DNA of 64,000 nt, taken from NCBI GenBank assembly GCA_013416455.1, contig JACCES010000011.1, positions 98,762-162,761 on the forward strand, read 5' to 3'. Position 1 is the first letter of the stretch. Every line of letters begins with the position of its first letter. Positions 1-8,759 of the stretch are shown here, one piece after another. The DNA is from Alcaligenaceae bacterium (lineage in GTDB: Bacteria; Pseudomonadota; Gammaproteobacteria; Burkholderiales; Burkholderiaceae_B). The notes below the pieces were generated by a model. The model was not told the DNA's origin, searched no databases, and worked only from the letters and a program-made list of their open reading frames with translations. The translations under genes and the position numbers were made by a program.

Positions 1-22
1 ATAAATCGATGGCATTCGACAT
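1..22 (-). CDS. Start of a gene running off the left edge
   Basis: On the minus strand an ATG at 20-22 opens a frame beginning M-S-N-A-I-D-L that leaves the window at base 1. A good ribosome binding site (CAGGAGA, about 6 bases upstream) precedes it, so a real start is likely. It lies downstream of dctM on the same strand, behind hairpins that may separate the units. Seven codons are too few to name a product. Confidence 0.5.
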
Positions 23-63
23 GGTTGTCTCCTGGGTGATGCGGAAAAGGGAGAGTCCGCTGG

Positions 64-121
64 CGGGACGGCGAATCGGCTCGCCGTCCCGAAGTCGCGG
101 CAGGCCCGCCCGATGGCGGGC
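64..121. terminator. Two hairpins downstream of dctM
   Basis: Two perfect stem-loops sit between the dctM stop and the next gene: an 11-bp stem at 64-74/81-91 with a 6-base loop, and a 7-bp stem at 104-110/115-121 with loop CGAT. Neither has a clear U-run, so they may be a processing or attenuation signal instead of a classical terminator. Confidence 0.45.
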
Positions 122-131
122 GGACTGGGGC

Positions 132-1442
132 TTATCTCATGAGCTTGGGCAGCCACATGATGAGTTCGGGGAAGATCATCATGAGCACGAGGCCCAGCAA
201 CTGCAGCCCGACAAAGGGTAGAACGGCGCGGTAGATGTCCAGCATGGAAATGTTGGGCGGCGCCACCGACCTCAGGTAGAACAGGTTGAACCCGAAGGGC
301 GGTGTGAGGAAGGCCATTTCCATGTTGACCACGAACAGCACGCCGAACCAGATCGGATCGAAGCCCATGCTGGTGACGATGGGGAAGAACAGCGGCGCGG
401 TGAGGATCATGATGCCCAGGGGGTCGAACAGGCAGCCCATGATGATCCAGACGAGCTGCATGCTGATGATGACGCCCCATTCCCCGCCCGGCATGATGGA
501 CAGCGCGCTGCGCACCAGGTCTTCGGCGCCGATGGCGGTGTACAGGGCCGTGAACATGTTGGCGGCGAACACGATCCACATCACCATGGCCGACAGGCGC
601 AATGTGGTCAGCGCGGCATCGACCACGTTCCTGCGGTTGAGAGTTCCCTTCACCAGTGCGCACAGCATGGCGCCCGCCGCACCCACGGCCGCGGCTTCGG
701 ATGGCGTGGCGGCGCCCATCAGCAGGCTGCCCAGCACCACCGAGATCAGCACGATGGGCAGGCCCACCGCCTTCAGGGCTCGGATCCGCTCGGGCCAGGA
801 TGCCCTTTCGGCCCTGGGCACGGCCGGGCCGTCCGCCGGCCGCAGGCGGCAGATGATCAGCGAGTAGCCGATGAACAGCACCATCAGCACGAGGCTGGCC
901 GCCGCCCCGCCCATGAAGAGCTGGCCGACCGAGGTATTGGTATAGAGCGCCAGCACGATGAACAGCACGCTGGGAGGCATGAGCACCCCCAGCGCGCCGC
1001 CCGCCGCGATCACCCCCACCGACAGGTGCTTGTTGTAGCCGTACTTGAGCATGGAGGGCAGCGCCACCAGTGCCATGGTGACGGTGGCCGCGCCGGACAC
1101 GCCGACCATGGCGGCGAAGATGCCGCAGACCAGAATGGTGCCCACGGCCAGGCCGCCCGGAATGCCGCCCAGCCACTTGTGCATGAGGTCGTACAGGCCC
1201 TGCGCGATGCCCGCCCGTTCGAGCATGCAGCCCATGAAGATGAACGGCGGGATGGCCATCAGCACGAAGTTGTTGGCGGCGGAATAGGCCCGGATGGCCG
1301 CAAGATGCAGGGCGTCGGGGCCCCACAGGAAATACGTGCCCACGACGGCGGACGACCCCAGCGCGAACACCAGGGGCTGCCCGATCACCATGAGCAGGAT
1401 GAAAAGCCCGAACAGGACGACAGTGGCCATCTCGATGCTCAT
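132..1442 (-). CDS. dctM: TRAP transporter large permease (DctM)
   Basis: A 436-residue inner-membrane protein, the usual length for the large subunit of tripartite ATP-independent periplasmic transporters. It carries the solute across the membrane using an ion gradient. The sequence is a run of about 12 hydrophobic segments with the glycine/proline-rich loops of the family, for example IPPFIFMGCMLE and MPPSVLFIVLA. The start MSIEMA at 1442 is chosen over an upstream in-frame ATG because it overlaps the dctQ stop by four bases, the normal coupling of these genes. It is third in a dctP-dctQ-dctM operon. The substrate is unknown; the adjacent dehydrogenases suggest an organic acid or hydroxyacid. 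Confidence 0.92.
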   Translation of the reverse strand: MSIEMATVVLFGLFILLMVIGQPLVFALGSSAVVGTYFLWGPDALHLAAIRAYSAANNFVLMAIPPFIFMGCMLERAGIAQGLYDLMHKWLGGIPGGLAVGTILVCGIFAAMVGVSGAATVTMALVALPSMLKYGYNKHLSVGVIAAGGALGVLMPPSVLFIVLALYTNTSVGQLFMGGAAASLVLMVLFIGYSLIICRLRPADGPAVPRAERASWPERIRALKAVGLPIVLISVVLGSLLMGAATPSEAAAVGAAGAMLCALVKGTLNRRNVVDAALTTLRLSAMVMWIVFAANMFTALYTAIGAEDLVRSALSIMPGGEWGVIISMQLVWIIMGCLFDPLGIMILTAPLFFPIVTSMGFDPIWFGVLFVVNMEMAFLTPPFGFNLFYLRSVAPPNISMLDIYRAVLPFVGLQLLGLVLMMIFPELIMWLPKLMR

Positions 1443-1978
1443 GCTGTCTCCCCTTCGTCGGATTGCTTGCCGAATGCGTTGATGAGCTGGCGCAACACAT
1501 TGGAAATGACCTGCAGGCCGAGCAGCAGGGCGCCCAGGGGCAGGGCGATCAGCCAGGGCCACATGAGCGGCGCCCAGTCGGTTGAGAAGGTGCGGTTGGT
1601 TTCAATGGCGTCGGCGACCATGGACCAGCCTTCCACCATGAGCACCCAGCAATACAGCAGGACGAGAGGGATGGCGATCAGATCGACGACGGCCTTGCCC
1701 TTGTCGGAAAACCTTGAGTAGAGAATGTCCATCTTGACGTGGTCGCCCTTGTAAAGGGTGTAGCCGCCGCCAAGCAATACGTAAGTGGCAAAAAGCAGGG
1801 AGCTCAGTTCCCCGCTCCAGACCGTGGGGGCGTGAAAAGCGTAGCGCATCACGACCTCGACCGTGATGAGTGCGGTAAGCACCAGGATCAGCATGGCGAC
1901 GCTGCCACCGAGGATTCGATTGATTCTGTCTATGAAGTCCAGGATTCTCTTCAGGGTTTCCATTCGATGTTCTGCCAT
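1439..1978 (-). CDS. dctQ: TRAP transporter small permease (DctQ)
   Basis: A 179-residue membrane protein with four predicted transmembrane helices, matching the small subunit that pairs with DctM. Family features include an N-terminal helix after ILDFIDRINRILGG and a conserved tryptophan-rich middle (APTVWSGELSSLLFATYVLLGG). Its stop overlaps the dctM start by four bases, so the two are translationally coupled. dctP lies 81 bases upstream on the same strand. MAEHRM at 1978 is used as start; METLKR five codons later is the alternative. Confidence 0.9.
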   Translation of the reverse strand: MAEHRMETLKRILDFIDRINRILGGSVAMLILVLTALITVEVVMRYAFHAPTVWSGELSSLLFATYVLLGGGYTLYKGDHVKMDILYSRFSDKGKAVVDLIAIPLVLLYCWVLMVEGWSMVADAIETNRTFSTDWAPLMWPWLIALPLGALLLGLQVISNVLRQLINAFGKQSDEGETA

Positions 1979-2059
1979 GGAGTCGCCGGCACGGAATGAT
2001 CAATCAGCTTGATCGTCCCGTGCGCGGCGGTGGGTGAGAAATGGCTGGTTGATGCCGGG

Positions 2060-3157
2060 TCAGAAGCCGGCGGGCCGCTGGGCGAACAGGTCGCGTACTT
2101 TGTAGATCATGTCGAGTGCCGCCTGGGAGTCCGCATCGTCGCCCGCCATCTTGGGGACGAGTTCGGCGATCTTGTCCTTCATGGTCTGTATGTCTTCGGG
2201 CGGCAGCACGATGATTTCGACGCCGGCGTCGCGCAGCTGGCCGAAGGCTTCGGCGGATTTGCCCTTGGAGTAGGCATAGCGTTCGAGCGCAAAGGAACGC
2301 GCCGAGACTTCGAGGGCCATCTGCACATCGCGGGGCATCTTGTCGTAGTTCGCCTTGTTGATGAACAGATCTTCGGCGTCGGACGTCAGGATCGAGGGGC
2401 CGGTGTAGAACTTGGCGACTTCCTGCAGCTTGGTGGCGATGTTGCCGTAAGGCGAACCCCAGTTGGCGCCGTCGAGCACGCCGGTGGCCAGGCCGGTGTA
2501 GAGCTCTTCGCCGGGCAGGGTCACGATGGATGCGCCGAATTCCTTCCAGAGCTCGCCGCCCACGCCGCCGGAACGGATCTTCAGACCCTGGAAATCGGTG
2601 AGGCGGCGGATGGGCTTGGTGGAGATCGTGCTGCCCCATTCATCGGAATAAATGGGGGCGATGAGGTGCACGCCGGCCTTGGCGAAGCGTTCGCGGACGA
2701 ATTCCAGCATGCCGGCTTCCCACCACAGATACTCGTATTCGTCGACGCCGTTCAGCGCGAAGGGCACGCCCCAGCTCCATTGGGCGAAGGGGAAGCGGCC
2801 GCGCCAGTACAGCTGAGCGCCGAAACCGATGTCGATGATGCGGCGGCCGACCGCGTCGAGCATTTCGAAGGTGGGGACCAGGGCTCCGGGCGGATAGGCC
2901 GTGATCTCGACGCGGCCATCGGTCATTTCCTTGACGCGCGCGGCATAGCGGGGAATCAGTTCATCCCACTCGGACCAGCCCGGCCCCAGGAAGGATTGCA
3001 TGCGCAGACGGTATTGCGCCTTCTGCTGGGCGAAGACGGGCGCGGCCGCCAGGCTCAGCCCAAGACCTGTCGCAGCCGATGCGGTCAGCAAGGAGCGGCG
3101 GGTTTTCCCCGAACTGCTCATGGCTTCCGGTGTGCTGCCTTGGGTAGTCTTGCTCAT
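2060..3157 (-). CDS. dctP: TRAP transporter periplasmic binding protein (DctP), Tat-type signal
   Basis: A 365-residue solute receptor that captures substrate in the periplasm and hands it to DctQM. The N-terminus has a twin-arginine-like signal (TRRSLLTAS near residues 19-27), a hydrophobic stretch and a probable cleavage after VFA near residue 43, implying export of the folded protein. The mature part matches the DctP fold, with LIAPIYSDEWGSTISTKPIR and the characteristic LKIRSGG after the first domain. The start at 3157 is preceded by AAGGAGA at good spacing. It leads the dctPQM operon and diverges from two SDR genes, so substrate and enzymes are probably linked. The ligand cannot be read from sequence. 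Confidence 0.9.
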   Translation of the reverse strand: MSKTTQGSTPEAMSSSGKTRRSLLTASAATGLGLSLAAAPVFAQQKAQYRLRMQSFLGPGWSEWDELIPRYAARVKEMTDGRVEITAYPPGALVPTFEMLDAVGRRIIDIGFGAQLYWRGRFPFAQWSWGVPFALNGVDEYEYLWWEAGMLEFVRERFAKAGVHLIAPIYSDEWGSTISTKPIRRLTDFQGLKIRSGGVGGELWKEFGASIVTLPGEELYTGLATGVLDGANWGSPYGNIATKLQEVAKFYTGPSILTSDAEDLFINKANYDKMPRDVQMALEVSARSFALERYAYSKGKSAEAFGQLRDAGVEIIVLPPEDIQTMKDKIAELVPKMAGDDADSQAALDMIYKVRDLFAQRPAGF

Positions 3158-3508
3158 TTCTGTGGTCTCCTTGGAAAGTGGGGATCAGCCATGACACGGC
3201 CGGCCCACATGATGACTGGCCGGCCGGATTGAAAGCAGGCGCGCGGGACCGGTGTGTACCGAGTGGTAATGCTTGTATCAGTAAACTTCCGGTCGATTTC
3301 CTTTTCATTAACATACGCCAGGATCAGACGAAAAAGAGCAGTCATTGGGGGTTACCCCGACTTCAGCAAATACGTACCTTGCCTTCTTCCCGGCCGATGG
3401 CGACTTCGTGTCGGTGGCTGTGTTAATTTATCGCGGTCAAGCTGCGGGCCGGCTTGCATCGCCCCGCTCGGGCACAATGAAAAAAACGAGACAAGGACCC
3501 ACCGACAC
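3158..3508. promoter_or_regulatory. Divergent promoter region with palindromic motif
   Basis: This 351-base gap separates dctP (minus) from an SDR gene (plus) and must hold both promoters. At 3348-3364 it contains GGGGTTACCCCGACTTC, an inverted repeat plus a tail. A version differing at two positions lies in the next divergent gap (6530-6546), suggesting one regulator for both units. No gene is seen here. Confidence 0.5.
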
Positions 3509-4333
3509 ATGGATGACACCACCGTGAATGCAGCGCGGGCAGAAGCGGCTGCCGTCGTCCGTTATCCCGATCTTGAAAACAAGGTCGTGCTGATAACGGG
3601 GGCCGGCAACGGGCTGGGGCGGGCGATGGCGGGCGCTTTTGCGGCGAACGGCGCCCGCCTGTTCCTGCTCGATATCGATAACGACGCATTGCTGCGCGCA
3701 AAAGGCGAACTTGAAGACAGCCACCCGGGGCTCGAGGTTCTGTCGGGGCATGCATCCACCGCGGATCATGCGGCGGTGGAAAGATTGGCCGCCGAAGCCC
3801 ACGGGCACTACGGTTCGATCGATGTGCTGCTGAACAATGCGGGGATTGGCATGAACATGCCCACCCTCGAACTGTCGGCCGAAAACTGGAAACATGCCAT
3901 CGATGTGAATCTGAACGGCGTTTTCTATTGCGCGCAGGCGGTGGGGCGGTACATGCACCGGCAGGGGCGGGGCGTGATCCTGAACATGGCGTCCATGTAC
4001 GGGACGATCGCGGCGCCCAATCGCGCGGCGTATTGCGCCAGCAAGGCCGCCGTCGTCATGCTGACCAAGGCCCTGTCCACGGAATGGGCCAGCGCGGGGA
4101 TCCGTGTCAATGCCATTGGGCCGGGCTATATCAGGACGGCGCTGGTGGATGGCGTGGTCGCCGCCGGGAAAATGAACCTCGACGAACTGGTCAGGCGTAC
4201 GCCGGCCGGGCGGCTGGGGACGCCCGACGAGATCGCCCGCGTGGCCCTGTTCCTTGCCTCCGACCATGCTGAATTCATCAACGGCCAGACCCTCGTCGCC
4301 GACGGCGGCTGGTCGGCCTATGGCTATGTTTGA
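3509..4333 (+). CDS. Short-chain dehydrogenase/reductase (SDR)
   Basis: A 274-residue classical SDR, an NAD(P)-dependent oxidoreductase of alcohols or ketones in the cytoplasm. Visible elements: the cofactor motif TGAGNGLG (30-37), NNAG (109-112), catalytic Ser162, and Tyr175-x3-Lys179 in YCASK. The C-terminus has the usual NGQTLVADGGW. The ATG at 3509 (MDDTTV) is chosen because the upstream extension of the frame is unlike the family. The next SDR begins 20 bases after its stop, so they form an operon divergent from the TRAP genes. Substrate unknown; it plausibly oxidises a hydroxyl on the imported compound. Confidence 0.9.
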   Translation: MDDTTVNAARAEAAAVVRYPDLENKVVLITGAGNGLGRAMAGAFAANGARLFLLDIDNDALLRAKGELEDSHPGLEVLSGHASTADHAAVERLAAEAHGHYGSIDVLLNNAGIGMNMPTLELSAENWKHAIDVNLNGVFYCAQAVGRYMHRQGRGVILNMASMYGTIAAPNRAAYCASKAAVVMLTKALSTEWASAGIRVNAIGPGYIRTALVDGVVAAGKMNLDELVRRTPAGRLGTPDEIARVALFLASDHAEFINGQTLVADGGWSAYGYV

Positions 4334-4353
4334 ATCTTGAAAGGAAAATGCAG

Positions 4354-5091
4354 ATGCTTTCGTTTGCGGGCAAGACCATACTGATCACTGGCGCGGCGGG
4401 CGGTATCGGCCGGGCGACGGCGCGGCTCCTGGCCAGCCTCGATGCGAATATCGCCCTGACGGACACCAGTACGGATGCCTTGCGGCAAGCCGCCGATGAG
4501 CTGGTATCCGGCGCCGGCCGCATCACCACGCACCAGCTCGACGTCACCGATCTCGCATCGTGCCGCGAGGTGGCGGGGGCGGTCGCCCGGGAACACGGCG
4601 GCGTCGATCACCTGGTCCATGCGGCGGGCATTTATCCGCAAGTCATGGTCGGGGACATGACAGCCGAACAATGGCGCACCGTCATGAGCGTCAACGTGGA
4701 CGGCACCTTCAATATCTGCAATGCGGTGATTCCCGTGCTGAAAGATGGCAGCTCCATTGTGAACATCGCCTCGGTGGCGGCTCATCGCGGCAGTTATTCG
4801 CACGCCCATTATTCGGCGTCCAAGGGCGCGGTCGTCAGCTTCACCCGCAGTCTGGCCCGCGAACTGGCGCCCAGGACACGCGTCAATGCGATCTCGCCGG
4901 GCTTGATCGAAACGGCCATGACGGTCGAAACCATCAAGCAGATCGGGCCCAGCCTGCTGGAAGGCACCCCGCTGAAGCGTTTCGGCACGGCCGACGAGGT
5001 CGCGGGCGGCATCGTCTTTCTCTGTTCATCGCTGGCCAGTTTCGTGACGGGCGAATCCTTGCAGGTGAATGGCGGCCTGCACATGTCGTAA
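4354..5091 (+). CDS. Second short-chain dehydrogenase/reductase
   Basis: A 245-residue classical SDR with TGAAGGIG (12-19), Ser140 in NIAS, and Tyr153-x3-Lys157 in YSASK, so the catalytic triad is complete. The usual NNAG is replaced by HAAG (89-92). The start at 4354 is chosen because AAGGA at 4341-4345 lies eight bases upstream; ATG 4348 is too close and an upstream TTG overlaps the previous stop. It is co-transcribed with the SDR before it, and the pair are only distantly similar, so they probably act on successive steps. The C-terminus TGESLQVNGGL is typical. Confidence 0.9.
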   Translation: MLSFAGKTILITGAAGGIGRATARLLASLDANIALTDTSTDALRQAADELVSGAGRITTHQLDVTDLASCREVAGAVAREHGGVDHLVHAAGIYPQVMVGDMTAEQWRTVMSVNVDGTFNICNAVIPVLKDGSSIVNIASVAAHRGSYSHAHYSASKGAVVSFTRSLARELAPRTRVNAISPGLIETAMTVETIKQIGPSLLEGTPLKRFGTADEVAGGIVFLCSSLASFVTGESLQVNGGLHMS

Positions 5092-5105
5092 AGCGCTGTC
5101 CAGCG

Positions 5106-5159
5106 GGCCCTGGCGCCAGGGCCTGCTGTGGCCTGCTCGTGGCGGCTCGCAAGGCCGCC
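5106..5159. terminator. Palindromes between convergent genes
   Basis: Between the convergent SDR and RraA-like genes lie a perfect 18-base palindrome at 5106-5123 (GGCCCTGGCGCCAGGGCC) and a 6-bp stem at 5141-5146/5154-5159. Their position suggests bidirectional termination, although neither has a U-run. Confidence 0.45.
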
Positions 5160-5168
5160 ACGTCAAGA

Positions 5169-5843
5169 TCAGGCATTCGAGAATTTCCGCAATGCGTCGG
5201 TAAAACTCATGCCCGACTTGATATCGGCGACGGCCTGCTTGTCCTGCCTTGCCAGAAGCCCGGCCCTGGCCGCCACTTCGGCGGCGCGTTCGAGCGGCAC
5301 ACGGACGATGCCTGTCGAATCACCCACCAGAATGTCGCCGGCCGCCACCGACACGCCGTCTATCTTGACCGTTGTGTTGATTTCGATGATCTTGACCCGC
5401 GTCTTTGCCGAGAAAGGCACGATATGCCGCGGGAAGGCCGCAAACCCCAGCTCGACGATTTCGTCGGCATCGCGTATGCCACCGTCCACCACCAGCCCGC
5501 TGGCGCCGTTTCTGGCGGCCGTCAGCGATGCCAGGCCGCCCCAGGTGGAAACCTGTTGCCCGCCGTTGTCGATGACGACGACATCCAGCGGGCGGATGCG
5601 GTCGACCACCATGCCCAGGGCAAAATCTTCGGGCTTGTAGCTATGCTGTACGCCGGTCACTTCCTTCACTGTCAGGGCGGCCCCGACAAAGGACATGCCT
5701 TTCGCGAGAGGCTTGATGTTCAGGATGGCGCCACCCAGGCCCAGGTCGTCCAGAACGCTGCCGATCGTGCTCGTTTGAAGGCCGCGGAACTGCTCGACCA
5801 GTTCCGCCGAAGTGTCGGGGCGTTCGCCAACGGTAATGCTCAT
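5169..5843 (-). CDS. RraA-fold protein, probable 4-hydroxy-4-methyl-2-oxoglutarate-type aldolase
   Basis: A 224-residue member of the RraA / HMG aldolase family (COG0684). True aldolases of the family cleave 4-hydroxy-4-methyl- or 4-carboxy-4-hydroxy-2-oxo acids to pyruvate plus a second oxo acid with a divalent metal; other members bind RNase E. The active-site signature is intact: Gly103, then twenty residues later Arg124-Asp125, two residues, Glu128 (DGGIRDADE). The start at 5843 has AGGAGA just upstream. A VOC protein lies 70 bases upstream on the same strand, and a paralogue is encoded at 6778. An enzyme role is inferred from catabolic neighbours. Confidence 0.8.
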   Translation of the reverse strand: MSITVGERPDTSAELVEQFRGLQTSTIGSVLDDLGLGGAILNIKPLAKGMSFVGAALTVKEVTGVQHSYKPEDFALGMVVDRIRPLDVVVIDNGGQQVSTWGGLASLTAARNGASGLVVDGGIRDADEIVELGFAAFPRHIVPFSAKTRVKIIEINTTVKIDGVSVAAGDILVGDSTGIVRVPLERAAEVAARAGLLARQDKQAVADIKSGMSFTDALRKFSNA

Positions 5844-5913
5844 AGGTTCTCCTGGGCAGGTGTTGCGCCGGCCCGCGCCGGCCGCATGGACGCCCCCGAC
5901 GCTGTTGAGGCGA

Positions 5914-6465
5914 TTACAGCACGAGGCTGGAAAACGGGCGTACCGGGTCGGTCTTGCCGTCCCAGTCGCGGGATGCCTCGTACAGCTTGCCCAGAAAGGC
6001 ATCCTGCGATGGCGTCATTTCAATGAGTTCCATCATGCCGGGGAAGTCGGGCGTCGTATCGAAGTAGGCGATGCGGGCCCCGCGTACATTGGTGGCGCAG
6101 AATGCCGGTTCATAGCCCATTCCCTGGTATTTTTTGAAATCGGCATCGAAATCCGCGCAGGCAAGGCCCAGATGATGAAAGCCGGCGCCCCGCTGCCGGA
6201 AGGTTTCCTGGTACACCGAAGGGGTGTCATTGACTTCGATGAGCTCGAAGCTCATGTGGCCCGAGAATGCCAGGCACAGCTTCATGCTCAGGTCGGTGGG
6301 CTGGCCGCGATAGGTGGCATCGAGCGCAACGTAGTTATCGGTGTAGAACCATGGGCCTATATTGTATTTGGCCGCGTATTCCTTCATGCCCTGGTGCAGG
6401 TCTTCCACGATGTAGGCGACTTGCATGATGGCGCCCAGGGGCTGGCCGAAACTCGTTTCTGACAT
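5914..6465 (-). CDS. VOC (glyoxalase/dioxygenase superfamily) protein
   Basis: A 183-residue protein of the vicinal oxygen chelate superfamily, whose members include glyoxalases, epimerases and extradiol dioxygenases. Paired beta-alpha-beta-beta-beta units are visible: IMQVAYIVEDLHQGMKEY begins the first, and GFHHLGLACADFDADFKKY the second, with His residues in the usual metal-ligand region. MSELIEV-like strands (FELIEV, MMELIEM) supply candidate acidic ligands. The start at 6465 has a GGGGA site upstream. It probably forms an operon with the RraA-like gene below it. The reaction cannot be fixed from sequence. Confidence 0.75.
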   Translation of the reverse strand: MSETSFGQPLGAIMQVAYIVEDLHQGMKEYAAKYNIGPWFYTDNYVALDATYRGQPTDLSMKLCLAFSGHMSFELIEVNDTPSVYQETFRQRGAGFHHLGLACADFDADFKKYQGMGYEPAFCATNVRGARIAYFDTTPDFPGMMELIEMTPSQDAFLGKLYEASRDWDGKTDPVRPFSSLVL

Positions 6466-6777
6466 AAGGGGAATCTCCTCTGTTTTCGGTGAATGTAAGC
6501 CAGTATCGGCAAGGAAAGCGCAACAATCCGGGCTTACCCGGACTTCGCTTGATGTGTATGCGGGCTTCGGCTGTATGGATGGGTGCTCCGCCCGGCGCAA
6601 TGGCGGGGCCGGAATTGCGCGGGCCGGCGGTGGGCGTGCGCGCCGAGTCTGGCGGCCGCGCCGGCATGGAGCGACTCGATCACGAATTTAATTCCTGACA
6701 AACATCGAAAATATATCGTTTGATTCCTGAATCACCGTGACCTTTAATAGCCGTTCACTTTTGTTTCCGGCTAACGA
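6466..6777. promoter_or_regulatory. Divergent promoter region with shared palindrome
   Basis: A 312-base gap between the VOC gene (minus) and the second RraA-like gene (plus). At 6529-6546 lies CGGGCTTACCCGGACTTC; from 6530 it matches the motif at 3348-3364 at 15 of 17 positions. The two differences are an exchanged pair (G/C to C/G) that keeps symmetry. Further right, ATTCCTGA occurs twice, 32 bases apart (6691 and 6723), in AT-rich DNA that probably holds the plus-strand promoter. Confidence 0.5.
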
Positions 6778-7458
6778 ATGTCCATGATAGGTTTCAGAAT
6801 CCTCGAGCGCGAGCAGCCCGCCATCCCCGCCGAAACGCTGCGGCGGTTCTCTGAGATCGGCTCCGCCCAGATCAGCGACTGCATGAACCGCCTGTATGGC
6901 GTCGTGGGGCTGCGGCCGCAGCATGCGTCCACCGCCGCCAGAATGGTGGGGCTTGCCTTGACGGTGAAGACCCGCCCGGGCGACAACCTGCTCATCCACA
7001 AGGCGATATCGATGGGCCTGCCCGGCGACGTCATCGTCGTGGACGGCGGCGGCGAGACCGGCAATGCCCTGGTGGGCGAACTGATGGCCATGGACGCGCA
7101 GCGCCGCGGCATCGTGGGCTTCGTCATCGACGGCGCCGTGCGCGATGTCGACGTCTTTCAAAGCGGCGCGTTCGCATGCTACGCGCGCGGCGTGTCGCAT
7201 CGCGGCCCTTACAAGGATGGCCCCGGCGAAGTGAACGTGCCCGTTTCCGTGGGCGGGCAGGTGGTGTTCCCGGGTGATGTCATCATCGGCGATGCGGACG
7301 GCGTCGTCGTCGTTCCCGCCGGGCACGCGGAAGCGGTGCTTGAAGCGGCAAGCAGGAAGGAAGAGGCGGAAGCCGGCATCAAGGAAAAGATCAGCAACGG
7401 TACCTACAGCAAGCCTTGGGTCGACGAAACCATTGCGGCCAGAAGGGAAGGTAAGTGA
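6778..7458 (+). CDS. Second RraA-fold protein with an altered active-site motif
   Basis: A 226-residue RraA / HMG aldolase family protein with a longer C-terminal helix (GHAEAVLEAASRKEEAEAG). Arg122-Asp123 of the active site are present (DGAVRDVDVF), but the acidic residue expected three positions after the Asp is Val126. The C-terminal strand GDADGVVVVP is typical. It is first in a likely operon: its TGA overlaps the aminotransferase ATG by one base, and the amino acid ABC importer follows. Either an aldolase with altered chemistry or a non-aldolase family member; the operon favours a role in using an amino-acid-derived 2-oxo acid. Confidence 0.8.
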   Translation: MSMIGFRILEREQPAIPAETLRRFSEIGSAQISDCMNRLYGVVGLRPQHASTAARMVGLALTVKTRPGDNLLIHKAISMGLPGDVIVVDGGGETGNALVGELMAMDAQRRGIVGFVIDGAVRDVDVFQSGAFACYARGVSHRGPYKDGPGEVNVPVSVGGQVVFPGDVIIGDADGVVVVPAGHAEAVLEAASRKEEAEAGIKEKISNGTYSKPWVDETIAARREGK

Positions 7459-8660
7459 TGTCCATTATTTCCAGGCGCATCAAGAGCATCAAGCTGTCCC
7501 CCAGCGCCGCGGCGCGCGCCATCGTGGCGGAACTGCGCGAACAGGGCAGGCAGATCATCGACCTGACCGTCGGCGAACCCGATTTCGCCACCCCCCGGCA
7601 TATCTGCGAGGCCGGAATCGCCGCCATTCTGCGGGGCGAGACCAAATATCCGAACTCGCAAGGGGTGGCCGGGCTGCGGCGGGCCGTGAGCGGGCAGTTC
7701 AAGGAGCGGTATGGGGTGGAATACCCCATCGGCCGCATCATCGTGAGCACGGGCGCCAAGCAGGTCATATACAACGCGCTGGCCGCCACTCTGGACGAGG
7801 GCGATGAAGTCATCATTCCGGTGCCGTACTGGGTTTCCTACCCCGACATGGTCAAAGTCAATGGCGGCGTTCCCGTGACGGTGCCCTGCGACGCATCGGA
7901 AGACTACAAGCTGACGCCCGCCAAGCTGGAAGCCGCCATTACGCCGAAAACGAAGTGGCTGCTGATGAATTCGCCCAGCAATCCCACCGGCGCACTGTAT
8001 TCCAGGGAACATCTCGCCAGCCTCGCGGAAGTCCTGCGGCGCCATCCGCATGTATGGTTGATGACCGACGACATCTACGGCAGCCTCAATTTCACCGGCG
8101 GGCCCACCTGGCATCCTTTGCAAGTGGACCCTTCCCTGGTGGATCGCTGCCTGGTCGTCAACGGGGTTTCCAAGACCTATGCCATGACCGGCTGGCGCAT
8201 CGGATACGGCGCCGGCCCGGAAGAACTCATCAAGGCCATGGCCACCCTGCAGTCGCAGAGCACGTCCGGGGCTTCGTCCATCGGCCAGGCGGCCGCGCTC
8301 GAAGCCCTTACCGGCCCGCAGGACTGCGTCGCCGAATTCACCCAGGCCTACAAGGCGCGCCGCGACGAGGCCGTGTCGCTCCTTTCGGATATTCCGGGCC
8401 TGCGCGTCGTCATGCCGGAAGGGGCGTTCTATGCGTTTCCAGATTGTTCCGGCCTGATCGGCAAGACCACGCCCGCCGGCCAGATCCTGAATTCCAGTAC
8501 CGATCTGACGCATTATCTTTTACGGGAAGCCGCCGTCGCGGTGCTGGATGGCGAAGCCTATGGTTCAGCGGGAACGTTCCGGGTTTCTTTTGCGGCTTCC
8601 ATGGATGACATCCGCAACGGCTGCGGAAAGATCCGTGAAGCATGCGCGCGCTTGCAGTAA
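7458..8660 (+). CDS. PLP-dependent class I/II aminotransferase (AspC-like)
   Basis: A 400-residue fold-type I aminotransferase. The PLP lysine is Lys239 in GVSKTYAMTGWRIGY; NSPSNPTG (171-178) gives the conserved Asn and TDDIYG (203-208) the Asp and Tyr that contact the cofactor; the carboxylate-binding Arg is in FRVSFA near the end. It moves an amino group from an amino acid to a 2-oxo acid. The start codon overlaps the preceding stop (TGATG), so it is coupled to the RraA-like gene. With the ABC importer behind it, a plausible sequence is import, transamination, then aldol cleavage. Confidence 0.9.
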   Translation: MSIISRRIKSIKLSPSAAARAIVAELREQGRQIIDLTVGEPDFATPRHICEAGIAAILRGETKYPNSQGVAGLRRAVSGQFKERYGVEYPIGRIIVSTGAKQVIYNALAATLDEGDEVIIPVPYWVSYPDMVKVNGGVPVTVPCDASEDYKLTPAKLEAAITPKTKWLLMNSPSNPTGALYSREHLASLAEVLRRHPHVWLMTDDIYGSLNFTGGPTWHPLQVDPSLVDRCLVVNGVSKTYAMTGWRIGYGAGPEELIKAMATLQSQSTSGASSIGQAAALEALTGPQDCVAEFTQAYKARRDEAVSLLSDIPGLRVVMPEGAFYAFPDCSGLIGKTTPAGQILNSSTDLTHYLLREAAVAVLDGEAYGSAGTFRVSFAASMDDIRNGCGKIREACARLQ

Positions 8661-8759
8661 GGATGCCCCGTCGGCGCAGGCGGCGCGATGTGTCGTTCAG
8701 CGCTTCCCGGGATTCATCGCAGCAATTGAAAATGGTTACCCTACAGGAGGAGTCCTACC

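Noticed and set aside
5106..5123. 18-base palindrome as a regulator site
   Set aside because: It lies between two convergent gene ends, so a termination role is more likely.
4560..6026. Long plus-strand open frame across the SDR2 and RraA genes
   Set aside because: It is an out-of-frame shadow of SDR2 and the antisense of the RraA gene; no family match and arginine/histidine-rich composition typical of high-GC shadows.
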